This document shows positions 33,509 to 43,398 of a stretch of 64,000 nucleotides of DNA, piece after piece. The position numbers and the translations under genes were made by a program. Source of the DNA: Paenibacillus sp. FSL H8-0537. Its GTDB lineage: Bacteria; Bacillota; Bacilli; Paenibacillales; Paenibacillaceae. Under the pieces are notes generated by a model that saw only the letters and a list, made by a program, of their open reading frames with translations, made no database searches and was not told the DNA's origin. The first letter of the stretch is position 1. Every line of letters begins with the position of its first letter. Location: NCBI RefSeq assembly GCF_038051995.1, contig NZ_CP150290.1, positions 1,785,501 through 1,849,500 of the forward strand. The letters run 5' to 3'.

Positions 33509-36500
33509 TTGAATCGATTGACCAAATTTAGTTTGAAAAATAGCGTTGCTGTCATTTTATTATGTGCTTTGGTGCTGGGGTATGGCTTGTACGCCTCCAC
33601 GCAAATTAAGCAGCAGACGTTTCCGGATCTGGATTTTCCAGCCGTGTTCGTACAGGTGATTCAGCCTGGCGCCTCCACGGAGGAGATCGAGTCGGAGGTT
33701 GCGATGCCGATTGAAGACCATTTGAAGCGTGTGCAGGGATATGAGTCACTGACGAGCACCTCTGCTGAAAATGCGGCCAGCATCTTTATCCAGTTTCCAT
33801 TCGGCACCGATATGGACAAAAAATACAGCGAGGTTGAGGCTGAGCTCAGCAAGCTGAAGCTGGCCGATAATGCCAATGTTACGGTGCAGCGCTTGTCGGC
33901 TAATAGCCAGCCTATTTATCAAGCGGCTGTATTCGCTGCCGAAGGAGATTCGGCGAAGCTTGCTGATGAGCTGCAAAACAGCGTCGTTCCTGAGCTGCAA
34001 AAGCTTGCTGGAGTAGGAAACGTAACGCTGAAGGGCGCAGCGACGAATGAGCTTACGATTGTTGTAGATAAAAATAAAGCGGCGCAGCGTGGCATTACGC
34101 TCAGCTCCATTCGCACGGCGCTTCAGGGGCTAGACTACGCCCTGCCACTGGGCTCAGTGTCGCAGGAGGAGACGGTCATACCGATTCGGCTGACCGGCAG
34201 CCTTGACAGCTTGAAGCAGCTTGAACAGCTGAAGCTGACGGCAACGGCTGGCGGCGGAGCCGCAGGTTCTGCAACAGGCAGCGCGAGTGGTGCGGTTGCA
34301 AGCGGTGTGCAGGGCAATGCGGCTAATCAAGCGGCAGTAGCTATCACACTGGGTGATATTGCCGACATTAAGACGGTATCGAAGCAAAATGAAATTACCC
34401 GCTTTAATGGCGAGCCGAGCTTTGTTATCTCGATTCAGAAGACGCAGGATGCCAATACGGCGGATGTGTCTGACAATGTGAGGGAGCTGCTCACCACTTA
34501 TCAAGACAAAGGCGAGCTGAATTATCATGTCATTGTTGACCAAGGACAGGAAATTAAAGAATCCGTATCCGGCCTTATTCGTGAAGGCTTGTATGGCACA
34601 TTGTTTTGCGTGCTCATTATTTTCCTGTTTTTACGCAATGTAAGAGCGACGATTATTTCGATTTTGTCGCTGCCAATTTCTATTTTTGCCACGATTGCGA
34701 TTATGGATCAAATGGGCTATACGCTTAACATTATGACGCTGGGCGGCATCGCCGTTTCCGTCGGACGGATCGTCGATGACAGCATCGTCGTTATTGAAAA
34801 TATATATAGATGGCGGCAGGAAAAAGGCGAGAAAATGAGCGGCAAGGAGCTGGCCTACCAAGCGACCCGCGAGGTGATCGGGGCTGTAGCCTCATCCACG
34901 GCGGCGACGATCGTCGTCTTCGCACCGCTCGCTTTTGTCAGCGGGATCATTGGACAGTTTTTCCGTCCGTTTTCGATTGCTGTCGTTCTCTCTATTACGA
35001 TCTCGCTATTAGTGTCGATGATGCTGATACCGGTGCTGGGCAGCCGCTTTTTCAGAAGCGTTAAGCCGCATACGAAGGAAAGCAGACTATCAAATGGTTT
35101 TGAGAAAATAATTCGCAGCGCGCTGAAGCGCAAAGCGCTCGTATTAGGAGCTGCTGTCGTGCTGCTAATAGGCTCGCTGGGCTTGATTCCTTTAATCGGT
35201 GTTGCTTTTCTGCCGACAAGTGCGACTCCAAGCTTAGCTATTGATGTTGCCCTGCCAGCGCAAAGCAGCCTGAAGCAGACGGACGATGTCAGCGGCGAGG
35301 TGGAGGCATATTTAAGCAAGCTGGAAAACGTAGAGAGCTATGAGGTCTCCGTTGGCGGTGCAGGCGCTACCCCGCTGCTGCCTAGCGGCGGCAATAATAA
35401 AGCGACGATCACGGCTCAATTTGACGAAGGAAGCGATATGGCGGAGTTGACCTCGAAGCTGCAGACCGAGCTGCTGGCAGTGGTTACATCGAAGCAGGCA
35501 GGCACGACGCTCAATATTAAAGCGGGCGAACAGAAGGGACCGCCTTCGGGCAACAATATTGATGTCAGCATTTATTCGGACAGTGCGGACAAGCTGGCGC
35601 AAACGGCCCTTCAAATTGAAAAGCTAATGAAGGAAAGCAGCGATTTGAAGGATATTACGAACAATATGGATGAGGTAACGCCTAAATGGGTCGTTTCCCT
35701 TAACCAAAGCGGAATGGATGCCAATATTAGCCCCTATCTAATTATGCAACTGACCGGCGAGCAGCTTCGACCAGTCGATGCGGGCACTTACAAAATCGAT
35801 AATAAGGAGCAAGCAATCACGTTATCGTATAAACAGCAAATTGCCACTAAGGAAGAGCTGGAAAATATACAGATTCCTACTGCAGCGGGCATGAAGAAGC
35901 TGAAGGATATCGCAGATATAACCGAGCAGAACGCCTGGATCAAGGTTAGCCATGACGATGGCAAAATGTACGCCCTTGTCAGTGGAACGGTGAAGGATGA
36001 CAGTGCCGTATCGGCAGTTACTAAGCTGGTGCAGGCGGATATCGACAGCCTGACGCTGCCTTCCGATGTGGAGCTCAAAGTAGGCGGCGGCCTGCAAATG
36101 ATCAATGACGGCTTCTCAAGCCTCGGCATCGCCATGGCGGCAGCGATTGGCCTCGTGTTTATTATTATGAGCATGACGTTCGGAGGCTTGCGGACACCGC
36201 TTATTATTTTAGCCTCGCTGGTGTTTATTCCTATCGGCTCACTGAGCGCCTTGCTTCTGACAGGCCAGTCGCTGTCTATGAGCGGCATGATTGGCATGCT
36301 GATGCTGGTCGGCATCGTCGTCACCAATGCGGTCGTACTGCTTGATCGGGTGGAGAAAAATCGCAAAACGGGCATACCGATTACTGAAGCGATCGTAGAG
36401 GCGGCAAGAACAAGGCTTAGGCCGATTTTAATGACGGCTTTTGCGACGATGCTTGCGCTTGTTCCGCTTGCGTTATCCGGCTCCTCGACGAGTCTCATTT

Positions 36501-36634
36501 CAGGTGGCCTTGCAATCACGGTTATTGGCGGCTTGTTCAGCTCGACGCTGCTTACGCTGATCGTCATGCCGGTCATTTATGAAATGATGTGGAAAAAACA
36601 CAAGGTTAATGAAGCGGATATGTTCAACGACTAG
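33509..36634 (+). CDS. RND efflux pump of the HAE1/AcrB type (SwrC-like)
   Basis: This 1041-residue proton-driven exporter has 12 membrane helices: one at the N-terminus, then two large extracytoplasmic domains after helices 1 and 7. Motifs include VSVGRIVDDSIVVIENIYRW with the Asp-Asp proton-relay pair, and near the C-terminus GMIGMLMLVGIVVTNAVVLL. In Bacillota such pumps (SwrC/YerP of Bacillus) act without an outer-membrane channel and export lipopeptides or other amphiphiles. A Gly/Ala/Ser-rich insertion lies near residues 255-280. The start is TTG 33509, with GAGAGGAG upstream. The upstream two-component system probably controls it. Confidence 0.92.
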   Translation: MNRLTKFSLKNSVAVILLCALVLGYGLYASTQIKQQTFPDLDFPAVFVQVIQPGASTEEIESEVAMPIEDHLKRVQGYESLTSTSAENAASIFIQFPFGTDMDKKYSEVEAELSKLKLADNANVTVQRLSANSQPIYQAAVFAAEGDSAKLADELQNSVVPELQKLAGVGNVTLKGAATNELTIVVDKNKAAQRGITLSSIRTALQGLDYALPLGSVSQEETVIPIRLTGSLDSLKQLEQLKLTATAGGGAAGSATGSASGAVASGVQGNAANQAAVAITLGDIADIKTVSKQNEITRFNGEPSFVISIQKTQDANTADVSDNVRELLTTYQDKGELNYHVIVDQGQEIKESVSGLIREGLYGTLFCVLIIFLFLRNVRATIISILSLPISIFATIAIMDQMGYTLNIMTLGGIAVSVGRIVDDSIVVIENIYRWRQEKGEKMSGKELAYQATREVIGAVASSTAATIVVFAPLAFVSGIIGQFFRPFSIAVVLSITISLLVSMMLIPVLGSRFFRSVKPHTKESRLSNGFEKIIRSALKRKALVLGAAVVLLIGSLGLIPLIGVAFLPTSATPSLAIDVALPAQSSLKQTDDVSGEVEAYLSKLENVESYEVSVGGAGATPLLPSGGNNKATITAQFDEGSDMAELTSKLQTELLAVVTSKQAGTTLNIKAGEQKGPPSGNNIDVSIYSDSADKLAQTALQIEKLMKESSDLKDITNNMDEVTPKWVVSLNQSGMDANISPYLIMQLTGEQLRPVDAGTYKIDNKEQAITLSYKQQIATKEELENIQIPTAAGMKKLKDIADITEQNAWIKVSHDDGKMYALVSGTVKDDSAVSAVTKLVQADIDSLTLPSDVELKVGGGLQMINDGFSSLGIAMAAAIGLVFIIMSMTFGGLRTPLIILASLVFIPIGSLSALLLTGQSLSMSGMIGMLMLVGIVVTNAVVLLDRVEKNRKTGIPITEAIVEAARTRLRPILMTAFATMLALVPLALSGSSTSLISGGLAITVIGGLFSSTLLTLIVMPVIYEMMWKKHKVNEADMFND

Positions 36635-36659
36635 GAATGAGGAAGAGGGAGTGAGACCG

Positions 36660-36863
36660 ATGAATGGACGTAAAGGAAGAAGATTTATGATGTTTGGCGT
36701 GTTTGCTGTACTGATGCTTGGGGCTGCTTTCGCTGAGGTGCCGACGCGGCAGGGCAGCGGGGTGGCGCTGATGCCGCTCTTCCTCATTCTGCTTTCAATC
36801 AGCGTATATCGGATCGTTCGCGTACGCCGCCGCAGCATCTATAAAGGAAAAGGATTGTCGTAG
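36660..36863 (+). CDS. Small two-helix membrane protein downstream of the RND pump
   Basis: This 67-residue basic protein has two hydrophobic segments (residues about 10-24 and 38-53) and Arg/Lys-rich ends. I do not recognise the family. ATG 36660 has AGAGGGA 9 nt upstream; a GTG three codons earlier is possible. It lies 25 nt after the pump gene on the same strand with no terminator between, so it is probably co-transcribed. An accessory role for the pump is conceivable, as small proteins modulate some RND pumps, but nothing in the sequence proves it. Confidence 0.65.
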   Translation: MNGRKGRRFMMFGVFAVLMLGAAFAEVPTRQGSGVALMPLFLILLSISVYRIVRVRRRSIYKGKGLS

Positions 36864-36954
36864 GCCTCGCATAATAAAGGCGCTTAAGGCAATGTGCGTC
36901 CTAACGCTTGACCTGCTTGCTATTCAGGACTATAATTATGCTGATATAAGATGA

Positions 36955-37213
36955 AAAGGCAATGATAAAGACATGTATTTACACGTTCAACTGGTTCAGA
37001 GAGAGGAAACAGGGCTGAAATTTCCTTCCAGATTAATGTAAATATACCCCTTTGTAGCTGTATAGCCGAACATGCTTCAAGTAGTGAAGCGCCATTAAGC
37101 TGTACCGGAAATCTCCGTTACCAGATGAATCAAGGATTAGCTGCAGCCCGGATGAAATACGCTGATAAGCGTTAGGCGAGCAATCGAATTAGGGTGGAAC
37201 CACGAGCTTACAA
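36955..37213 (+). promoter_or_regulatory. Threonyl T-box leader
   Basis: The T-box sequence AGGGTGGAACCACGAG is at 37191-37206, preceded by a roughly 230-nt structured region with stem I elements. Uncharged tRNA-Thr should bind and prevent termination ahead of thrS. I could not fix the specifier codon by eye. Confidence 0.92.
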
Positions 37214-37247
37214 GCACTCGTCCCTTCGCGGGATGCGTGCTTTTTTT
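37214..37247 (+). terminator. T-box-controlled terminator of thrS
   Basis: GCACTCGTCCC pairs with GGGATGCGTGC around a TTCGC loop (37214-37240) and is followed by seven T. Confidence 0.92.
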
Positions 37248-37299
37248 GCGTTCAGAACGCAGCAGCTTGGAAGCTTAGCGAATGGAAAGGATGATAACG

Positions 37300-39237
37300 A
37301 TGGCGATTAAAGTAACTTTGCCGGATGGCGCAATAAGGGAATATGTTGCAGGAACAACAATTGAAGAGGTGGCTGGCTCGATCAGCAGCGGACTGCGCAA
37401 AAATGCAATTGCCGGTAAAATTGACGGAAAAACCGTTGATGTTTACACACCTATTAGCGAAGATGCAAAGGTTGAAATCGTAACCTTGGATTCTGCCGAC
37501 GGGCTGGAAGTATACCGTCACAGCACAGCGCATTTGATGGCACAGGCGATCAAGCGTATATATGCCGATGTTGATCTTAAGCTCGGTATTGGGCCCGTTA
37601 TTGAGGATGGCTTCTACTATGATATCGATATGGAGCAGTCGATTACTCCGGAAGATTTGGTGAAAATCGAGAAGGAAATGGATAAAATTGTTCAGCAAAA
37701 TCTCGATATCCGCCGCCGCGTCGTCAGCCGTGATGAAGCGATTGCCGTATTTACCGATATTGGCGACACGCTTAAGCTGGAGCTCATCCGCGATCTCCCA
37801 GTGGAATCGGAAATTACGATTTATGATCAGGGCGAATTTTTTGACCTATGCCGTGGGCCTCACCTTCCGTCTACTGGACGGATTAAAGCCTTCAAGCTGC
37901 TCAGCGTAGCAGGCGCTTACTGGCGCGGAGATTCCAAAAACAAAATGCTGCAGCGTATTTACGGAACAGCGTTCCCTAAGAAAGCACAGCTCGATGAGCA
38001 TTTGCACTTCCTTGAGGAAGCGAAAAAACGCGATCACCGCAAGCTTGGGCGCGAGCTGAAAATGTTCACGTTCTCACGCGAGGTTGGCCAAGGCTTGCCG
38101 CTCTGGCTGCCGAATGGCGCGAAAGTTCGCCGTACATTGGAGCGCTACATCGTGGATATGGAAGAGCGTCTTGGCTATGAGCATGTATATACGCCTGTAC
38201 TGGCTAACGTAGAGCTTTACAAAACATCCGGCCACTGGGAGCACTACAGCGAGGATATGTTCCCGAAAATGGTGCTGGATAACGAAGAGCTTGTTCTTCG
38301 TCCAATGAACTGCCCGCATCATATGATGGTTTTCAAAAGCGATATGAGAAGCTACCGCGATTTGCCGGTGCGTATTGCAGAGATGGGTACGATGCACCGT
38401 TATGAAATGTCCGGTGCCCTGACTGGCTTGCACCGCGTTCGTGCGATGACGCTGAATGACGCGCATATTTTCTGCCGTCCGGACCAAATCAAGGAAGAGT
38501 TCGCCCGTGTTGTCAACCTAATTCGCAAGGTATACGAGGATTTCGGCATTAAGGAATATCGGTTCCGTCTATCGTACCGTGATCCACAGGATACCGAGAA
38601 ATATTTTCAAAATGATGAAATGTGGGAAATGTCGCAGCGTATGCTTCGCGAAGTTGTCGAGGAGCTGGATCTGCCATTTTTCGAGGCAGAAGGCGAAGCA
38701 GCTTTCTACGGTCCAAAGCTGGACGTTCAGATCAAAACCGCGCTGGGCAAAGAAGAGACGCTGTCCACAGCACAGCTGGACTTCCTTCTTCCAGAGCGTT
38801 TCGAGCTGGAATACATCGGAGAAGACGGGAAGAAGCACCGTCCAGTCGTTATTCACCGCGGCATCATCAGCACAATGGAGCGCATGACGGCATTCCTGCT
38901 TGAGAATTTTGCTGGCGCGCTGCCGCTGTGGCTGTCGCCAATTCAAGCGAAGGTTATTCCGGTTTCCACCGTTTATGAGGAATATGCGCGTGAAGTGGCT
39001 GAGAAGCTGCAGGAAGCGGGCATTCGCGTAGAAAGCGATCTTCGCAATGAGAAGCTTGGCTACAAAATTCGCGAGGCGCAAATTGAGAAAGTGCCGTATA
39101 TGCTCGTTGTCGGCGAGAACGAAATGCAAGCTGGCTCGGTCTCGATCCGCAAGCGCGGCGAAGGCGATATCGGTGCAAAATCGATTGCCGAAACAGCTGA
39201 ATTGCTGGAGCAAGAAATCAAAACAAAGGCCATATAA
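37300..39237 (+). CDS. thrS: Threonyl-tRNA synthetase
   Basis: ThrRS attaches threonine to its tRNA and edits misactivated serine. The 645-residue protein has an N-terminal TGS domain (residues 1-62). The editing domain has [15 protein letters not shown], and the class II core has the zinc ligand cysteine in [10 protein letters not shown] and motif 2 [19 protein letters not shown]. The C-terminal anticodon-binding domain includes [23 protein letters not shown] 37300 has GGAAAGG 9 nt upstream. A threonyl T-box controls it. Confidence 0.97.
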   Translation: MAIKVTLPDGAIREYVAGTTIEEVAGSISSGLRKNAIAGKIDGKTVDVYTPISEDAKVEIVTLDSADGLEVYRHSTAHLMAQAIKRIYADVDLKLGIGPVIEDGFYYDIDMEQSITPEDLVKIEKEMDKIVQQNLDIRRRVVSRDEAIAVFTDIGDTLKLELIRDLPVESEITIYDQGEFFDLCRGPHLPSTGRIKAFKLLSVAGAYWRGDSKNKMLQRIYGTAFPKKAQLDEHLHFLEEAKKRDHRKLGRELKMFTFSREVGQGLPLWLPNGAKVRRTLERYIVDMEERLGYEHVYTPVLANVELYKTSGHWEHYSEDMFPKMVLDNEELVLRPMNCPHHMMVFKSDMRSYRDLPVRIAEMGTMHRYEMSGALTGLHRVRAMTLNDAHIFCRPDQIKEEFARVVNLIRKVYEDFGIKEYRFRLSYRDPQDTEKYFQNDEMWEMSQRMLREVVEELDLPFFEAEGEAAFYGPKLDVQIKTALGKEETLSTAQLDFLLPERFELEYIGEDGKKHRPVVIHRGIISTMERMTAFLLENFAGALPLWLSPIQAKVIPVSTVYEEYAREVAEKLQEAGIRVESDLRNEKLGYKIREAQIEKVPYMLVVGENEMQAGSVSIRKRGEGDIGAKSIAETAELLEQEIKTKAI

Positions 39238-39312
39238 GAGCAGCTAGCAGCAGCTCGTCTGCATAAAGCTTGTGCCACTTGGGTAATCTTCTTCAGAGGA
39301 GGAAGTGCCCAA

Positions 39313-39918
39313 ATGGTTACAAGCTTTTTTCAATATAAAAAAATGCTGCTCGCAATTGCGGCGCTCGTACTGCTATCGATCTGTATAACGACATTTCCAG
39401 ACAAGAAGCCTGATCAGGCGGCATTGACGCAGCATATGCTGGCAATAGTCGCCCCAGAGGCGCTCCCGCTTCAAACCGTCAAGCAGAAGTTAGCGCTGCA
39501 AAAATCGGCGTACGATAAAGTGAAGGTCGTCGCAACGGGCTACACAGCCGGAGTTGAATCGACAGGGAAGCGGCCCGGCCATCCAAGCTATGGAGTTACT
39601 TATTCGGGCGTGAAGGTTCGCAGGGATATGGTTTCCACGATTGCGGCTGATCCAAGGCTGTTCCCGATTGGCTCCCTGCTCTATATTCCGGGTTACGGGT
39701 ATGGCGTAGTCGCCGATACGGGATCAGCTATTAAGGGCAGCCGAATCGATTTATATTTCGAGACGACGGCGGATGTGTTCAAGCAATGGGGCAAGCGTAC
39801 AGTGGAGGTAGAGGTCATTCGCAAAGGCAGCGGCAAGCTGTCTCAGGCTTGGCTCAATAAGGTTAACAAAGCCGCTGAAGCTGGAAAAGGCTTGCCCGAG
39901 GCTTACCTTGAATCGTAA
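39313..39918 (+). CDS. 3D-domain cell wall protein (YuiC/YocH-like)
   Basis: The 201-residue protein has one N-terminal hydrophobic segment (residues about 11-29), a signal anchor, then a C-terminal 3D domain. The three conserved aspartates fall in [21 protein letters not shown] (about residues 134-154), and [19 protein letters not shown] opens the domain. 3D domains share the fold of MltA-type lytic transglycosylases and act on peptidoglycan, often in spore germination or stationary phase. The ATG has GAGGAGGAAG upstream. It is a single gene after thrS; its exact cleavage activity is not known. Confidence 0.88.
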   Translation: MVTSFFQYKKMLLAIAALVLLSICITTFPDKKPDQAALTQHMLAIVAPEALPLQTVKQKLALQKSAYDKVKVVATGYTAGVESTGKRPGHPSYGVTYSGVKVRRDMVSTIAADPRLFPIGSLLYIPGYGYGVVADTGSAIKGSRIDLYFETTADVFKQWGKRTVEVEVIRKGSGKLSQAWLNKVNKAAEAGKGLPEAYLES

Positions 39919-39983
39919 CAAAAGCATGCATATTAGAGCCATAACCCGCCATACTAACATGGACGGGGAGGTGAAAAACCAAC

Positions 39984-40115
39984 ATGGCCAAGAACAAAAA
40001 CAATAAAGCAGCTCAATCGAACCAAAAGCTGAATACCGAGTTTGCACAAGAATTTGTGCAAAACAATGAAACGAGCAATACAGCTGCTAAATCGACGCAA
40101 AAAAAGCAGAAATAA
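39984..40115 (+). CDS. Short gamma-type SASP-like protein
   Basis: This 43-residue, lysine- and glutamine-rich hydrophilic protein has an NTEFAQEF segment in the middle. Gamma-type small acid-soluble spore proteins of Bacillus (SspE) have repeated units around TEFA and serve as amino acid stores in spores. This one would have only a single unit. GGGGAGGTG lies about 10 nt upstream, and a strong terminator follows, so the gene is convincing; the family assignment is moderate. Confidence 0.7.
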   Translation: MAKNKNNKAAQSNQKLNTEFAQEFVQNNETSNTAAKSTQKKQK

Positions 40116-40135
40116 CTCGCTGCCCCAATAAATAA

Positions 40136-40170
40136 GTGAGAAAAGGAGCCGCTATGGCTCTTTTTCTCTA
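40136..40170 (+). terminator. Terminator after the SASP-like gene
   Basis: GAGAAAAGGAGCC (40138-40150) pairs with GGCTCTTTTTCTC (40156-40168) around GCTAT, with one bulged G. Confidence 0.88.
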
Positions 40171-40283
40171 GCCTGGCGAATGGGTATTGAAATTAGGAGA
40201 TAAAAAACAGTTTTCAAACGAACCTGTTTTATTGTATGATTACGGTGTAACGAATAATCACATGATAAGACAGGTGAACTCTC

Positions 40284-40661
40284 ATGACTGATCCTATAAC
40301 ATTCACAAACTATTCGGCTTCAGAGCATCGCAGAGCTGCAGAGGTGCTTCCATTCATTGACGCTTATATCGCCAAGAAGGAACAGGAAATTATCGAGATC
40401 GAGCAAATGGTCGAGCGTTACGAGAATCGCCGTCTCAAGGAAGAGAGGGCTTATCAATCGATGTCTGCTTTCAGACGCATGTTGTCGGGAAAGAAGCCGG
40501 ATCATCATTTGGCGGTAGAGCATATCCATTTCGTGCGCAAGCCGATGGAGAAGGTTCGTGCGCTAAGACTTGAAATTGAAAAAGTACGCATCATTCAAAG
40601 CAGCTCGGCTCCAACTGATATGGTCACGGTTCCCTTTGAGCTGGCGAATGATTTACTATAA
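40284..40661 (+). CDS. Hypothetical protein, coiled-coil type
   Basis: This 125-residue soluble protein is unrecognised. Residues about 30-60 (EQEIIEIEQMVERYENRRLK and onward) and 83-105 are charged heptad-like helices, so a helical hairpin or coiled coil is likely. It contains no catalytic motif. AGGTGAA precedes the ATG by about 8 nt. It stands alone between two terminators and is convergent with amt. Confidence 0.75.
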   Translation: MTDPITFTNYSASEHRRAAEVLPFIDAYIAKKEQEIIEIEQMVERYENRRLKEERAYQSMSAFRRMLSGKKPDHHLAVEHIHFVRKPMEKVRALRLEIEKVRIIQSSSAPTDMVTVPFELANDLL

Positions 40662-40720
40662 AACAAAACCTCCACATTCCCGGATGCTTGGCATCGCTGG
40701 GGTTGTGGAGGTTTTTTGTT
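40662..40720. terminator. Bidirectional terminator between the hypothetical gene and amt
   Basis: AAAACCTCCAC (40665-40675) pairs with GTGGAGGTTTT (40705-40715), with T runs on both strands. Confidence 0.85.
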
Positions 40721-40734
40721 AATTTATACCGATG

Positions 40735-42030
40735 TCAATTGCTGCTTTTATGGTGGTCTACATCAAGAAAATCCGTATCGTAGCTGTAAGCGGGAACGCC
40801 GTGAATACCAACGTCCAGACCAATTAGCTCCTCGTCTTTAGAGACGCGAACCGGCATGATTTTGCGGATGAGCCATAATACGCCCCAAGTAAATACGAAA
40901 CCCCATACAGATACGGTGACGAGGCCAAGTGCTTGTACACCAAGCAGCTTCAAGCCGCCCCCATAAAATAAGCCGTAATAGCCTTGTCCAACCTCGCTTG
41001 CGAGCTCTGGCTTAGCGAATAACCCGAGTGCCAGCGTACCAATGCTGCCGCTAATGCCGTGTACCGCAAAGGCGCCGACAGGGTCATCGATTTTTTTGCT
41101 TTCCATGTATTCCGTCGCGAGCACCATCATAATGCCGCAAATCGCGCCGATGAAGATGGCAGCGCCGTCAGAGACGAATGCGCAGCCGGCGGTAATGCCG
41201 ACAAGCCCGGCAAGTGAGCCGTTAATAACCATCGGGGGATCGGCTTTTTTATAACGAAACATCGTAAACAATATGCAGGTGGCTCCACCCGCTGCAGCGG
41301 ACAGCATCGTCGTTACGGCGATATGCCCGATGGAGGTGTTCGTCGCGCTTAATGTACTTCCGGCATTAAAGCCGAACCAGCCGAACCATAGGATGAATGC
41401 GCCAACGGATGCGAGCGGCAAATTGGAGGGCGAAACAATATTCACCTTGCCATCCGGGCTGAACTTTCCAATACGAGGCCCGACGAAAATGGCAGCAGCA
41501 AGAGCAGCAAATCCGCCAAGGGCATGAATAACAGCTGAACCGGCAAAGTCAATCATGCCGAGCTTGCCAAGCCAGCCGCCCGTTGACCATACCCAGTGGC
41601 CCGCAAGCGGGTAAATGAGTCCAGTCATGGCGATCGTCAGCAAAATATAGGCACGGAAGTGGATGCGTTCAGCGACGGCTCCGGAGACGATAGAGATGAC
41701 CGCTATAACGAAGGCACATTGGAACAGCCAATACGTTTCATTGGAAATATTAAGTACAATATGAGAAAGATCGCCGCTCAGCAGGAAGCCGCTGGTGCCA
41801 AGCAGGCCGCTTACGTCTTTTCCGTACATAATAGCGAAGCCGAAAAAATAAAAAACGAGCGCTCCAAAAGCAATATCAACGAATACCTTCATAATGATGC
41901 TGACAGCATTCTTTTGACGGACGAAACCTGCCTCCAGTAGAGCGAAGCCGCCCTCCATCAGCAAAATCATAGCCGCTGTCAAGACAACCCAGATTGTATC
42001 GAGACCTCTCGACAGTTCTGACAACTCCAT
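40735..42030 (-). CDS. amt: Ammonium transporter (Amt family)
   Basis: Amt forms a trimeric ammonium channel in the membrane. This protein of about 431 residues has 11 membrane helices. MEGGFALLEAGFVRQKNAVSI, near the start, is the family signature. FAGSAVIHALGGFAALAAAI holds the first pore histidine, and VHGISGSIGTLALGLF the second. The start is ATG 42030; TTG 42042 is possible but would abut its AAGGGG site. Unlike many nrgAB operons, no PII (glnK) gene follows; the neighbour is convergent. No clear GlnR or TnrA box was found upstream. Confidence 0.92.
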   Translation of the reverse strand: MELSELSRGLDTIWVVLTAAMILLMEGGFALLEAGFVRQKNAVSIIMKVFVDIAFGALVFYFFGFAIMYGKDVSGLLGTSGFLLSGDLSHIVLNISNETYWLFQCAFVIAVISIVSGAVAERIHFRAYILLTIAMTGLIYPLAGHWVWSTGGWLGKLGMIDFAGSAVIHALGGFAALAAAIFVGPRIGKFSPDGKVNIVSPSNLPLASVGAFILWFGWFGFNAGSTLSATNTSIGHIAVTTMLSAAAGGATCILFTMFRYKKADPPMVINGSLAGLVGITAGCAFVSDGAAIFIGAICGIMMVLATEYMESKKIDDPVGAFAVHGISGSIGTLALGLFAKPELASEVGQGYYGLFYGGGLKLLGVQALGLVTVSVWGFVFTWGVLWLIRKIMPVRVSKDEELIGLDVGIHGVPAYSYDTDFLDVDHHKSSN

Positions 42031-42180
42031 TGCGTAGGTCAACCCCTTATTATCGGATATAAAATGATGTTACTTTTCTAATTCGTTGATCATTATAATG
42101 ATTCAGAGTTAACAATGTCAACGCTTTTATGTAATGTTTCGTGACGCATGTCAGGTTTGACTGGAGTAATATTCCTTTGT

Positions 42181-42198
42181 CTCGGTCTAGAGACCGAG
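42181..42198. promoter_or_regulatory. Perfect 18-bp palindrome upstream of liaF
   Basis: CTCGGTCTAGAGACCGAG is fully self-complementary. It lies 46 nt before a TATACT box (42244-42249), a place that would suit an activator such as LiaR. Confidence 0.5.
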
Positions 42199-42297
42199 CT
42201 GGATTTCAATCGGCCGTCCCTTTCTTGTGTTTGGCGAGTCCGTTATACTTAGACGTATCAAGTATTGAACCAATTGAAGGCAGGAGTTGATTACCTT

Positions 42298-43392
42298 ATG
42301 AATGGCAGCTTTTTCAATCGATTTATAACAGCTGGTATCGTTATTGCGATAGGTGTTGTCTTTTTTCTTAATCAAACGGGTATCATTTCCACCCAGCTCA
42401 GTATTGGAGAAATAATCTCCAACTTCTGGCCGCTTATATTAATCGTCATTGGGCTAAAAGGGGTGTTTTCGAAAGATTCCTATAAGCATGGCGGCGGCTT
42501 CTGGGTGATGATTATTATTGGCGTCGTGTTTCTTGCCCGTAACATGGGCTGGTCGGATTGGTCCATAGGCGATATTATTCCGTATATTTGGCCGATTATT
42601 ATTATTTTGGTCGGCATTAATATGCTTCGCAGGCCGAGCAGGAAAAGACGGAAGCAGGATGTGCCTCCTTCTGATGACTGGAAATCTTATGATGGTTATG
42701 GGGACGGAGATGTACCTCCGGCACCGCCGCTGCATCCGGGCCCAACCGATCCTTTTTCTCCTGAGCAGGAGCATAAACAAGCTGGTTCCGTTAATGGAGC
42801 ACCATTTCAGCAAAATGGCTTTGAAGGTGGTAAATTTAAAATAAATTTAGAGAAGGAACAGCCGGTTGGCAGCGTGTGGAAAGAGCAGGCCAAGCAGCAT
42901 TACCGCGATCAGCGTAAAGAATGGAAGCAGCAGTATCGGGAACAGCGCAAAGAGTGGAAAAATGAAAAAAATCACTACAGCGGCAAAAGCGAGTGGTGGA
43001 ACAATGATCCGAATACACAGACCCGCTCCAATTTCATTGGCGATATTCATATCGGCCATGATCATTGGGAGCTGCAGCCAATCAACATTTCGCATTTTAT
43101 CGGCGACACCGTTATTGATTTAACGAAAGCACAAATTGCTTACGGGGAAACGAAGATCACGGTATCCTCTTTTATTGGCGATGTGAAAGTATACGTCCCT
43201 AACGATTATGAAGTGGGTATTCACGTGCAGAGCAGCGTCTTCATTGGCGATGTGAAGTTTCTGGGCAAAAAGGAGCAAGGTATGTTCAAGTCAATGGATA
43301 TGGCATCGCCTTCCTATGCGGAGGCGGATAAAAAAATAAGGCTGGTCGTTAGCTCGTTTATTGGCGATGTGCGTGTCACGAGGGTGGGATAA
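42298..43392 (+). CDS. liaF: LiaF-like regulator of cell envelope stress
   Basis: LiaF holds the LiaRS two-component system inactive until cell wall antibiotics are sensed. The 364-residue protein has about four membrane helices in the first 115 residues (LiaI/LiaF-like domain), then a polar linker rich in Pro, Gln and Lys. The soluble C-terminal domain repeats FIGD four or five times (SNFIGDIHIG, SHFIGDTVID, SSFIGDVKVY, SVFIGDVKF, SSFIGDVRV), the mark of the LiaF beta-helix-like domain. ATG 42298 has AGGAG 11 nt upstream. The following two genes are liaS and liaR. Confidence 0.92.
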   Translation: MNGSFFNRFITAGIVIAIGVVFFLNQTGIISTQLSIGEIISNFWPLILIVIGLKGVFSKDSYKHGGGFWVMIIIGVVFLARNMGWSDWSIGDIIPYIWPIIIILVGINMLRRPSRKRRKQDVPPSDDWKSYDGYGDGDVPPAPPLHPGPTDPFSPEQEHKQAGSVNGAPFQQNGFEGGKFKINLEKEQPVGSVWKEQAKQHYRDQRKEWKQQYREQRKEWKNEKNHYSGKSEWWNNDPNTQTRSNFIGDIHIGHDHWELQPINISHFIGDTVIDLTKAQIAYGETKITVSSFIGDVKVYVPNDYEVGIHVQSSVFIGDVKFLGKKEQGMFKSMDMASPSYAEADKKIRLVVSSFIGDVRVTRVG

Positions 43393-43398
43393 GCGTTT

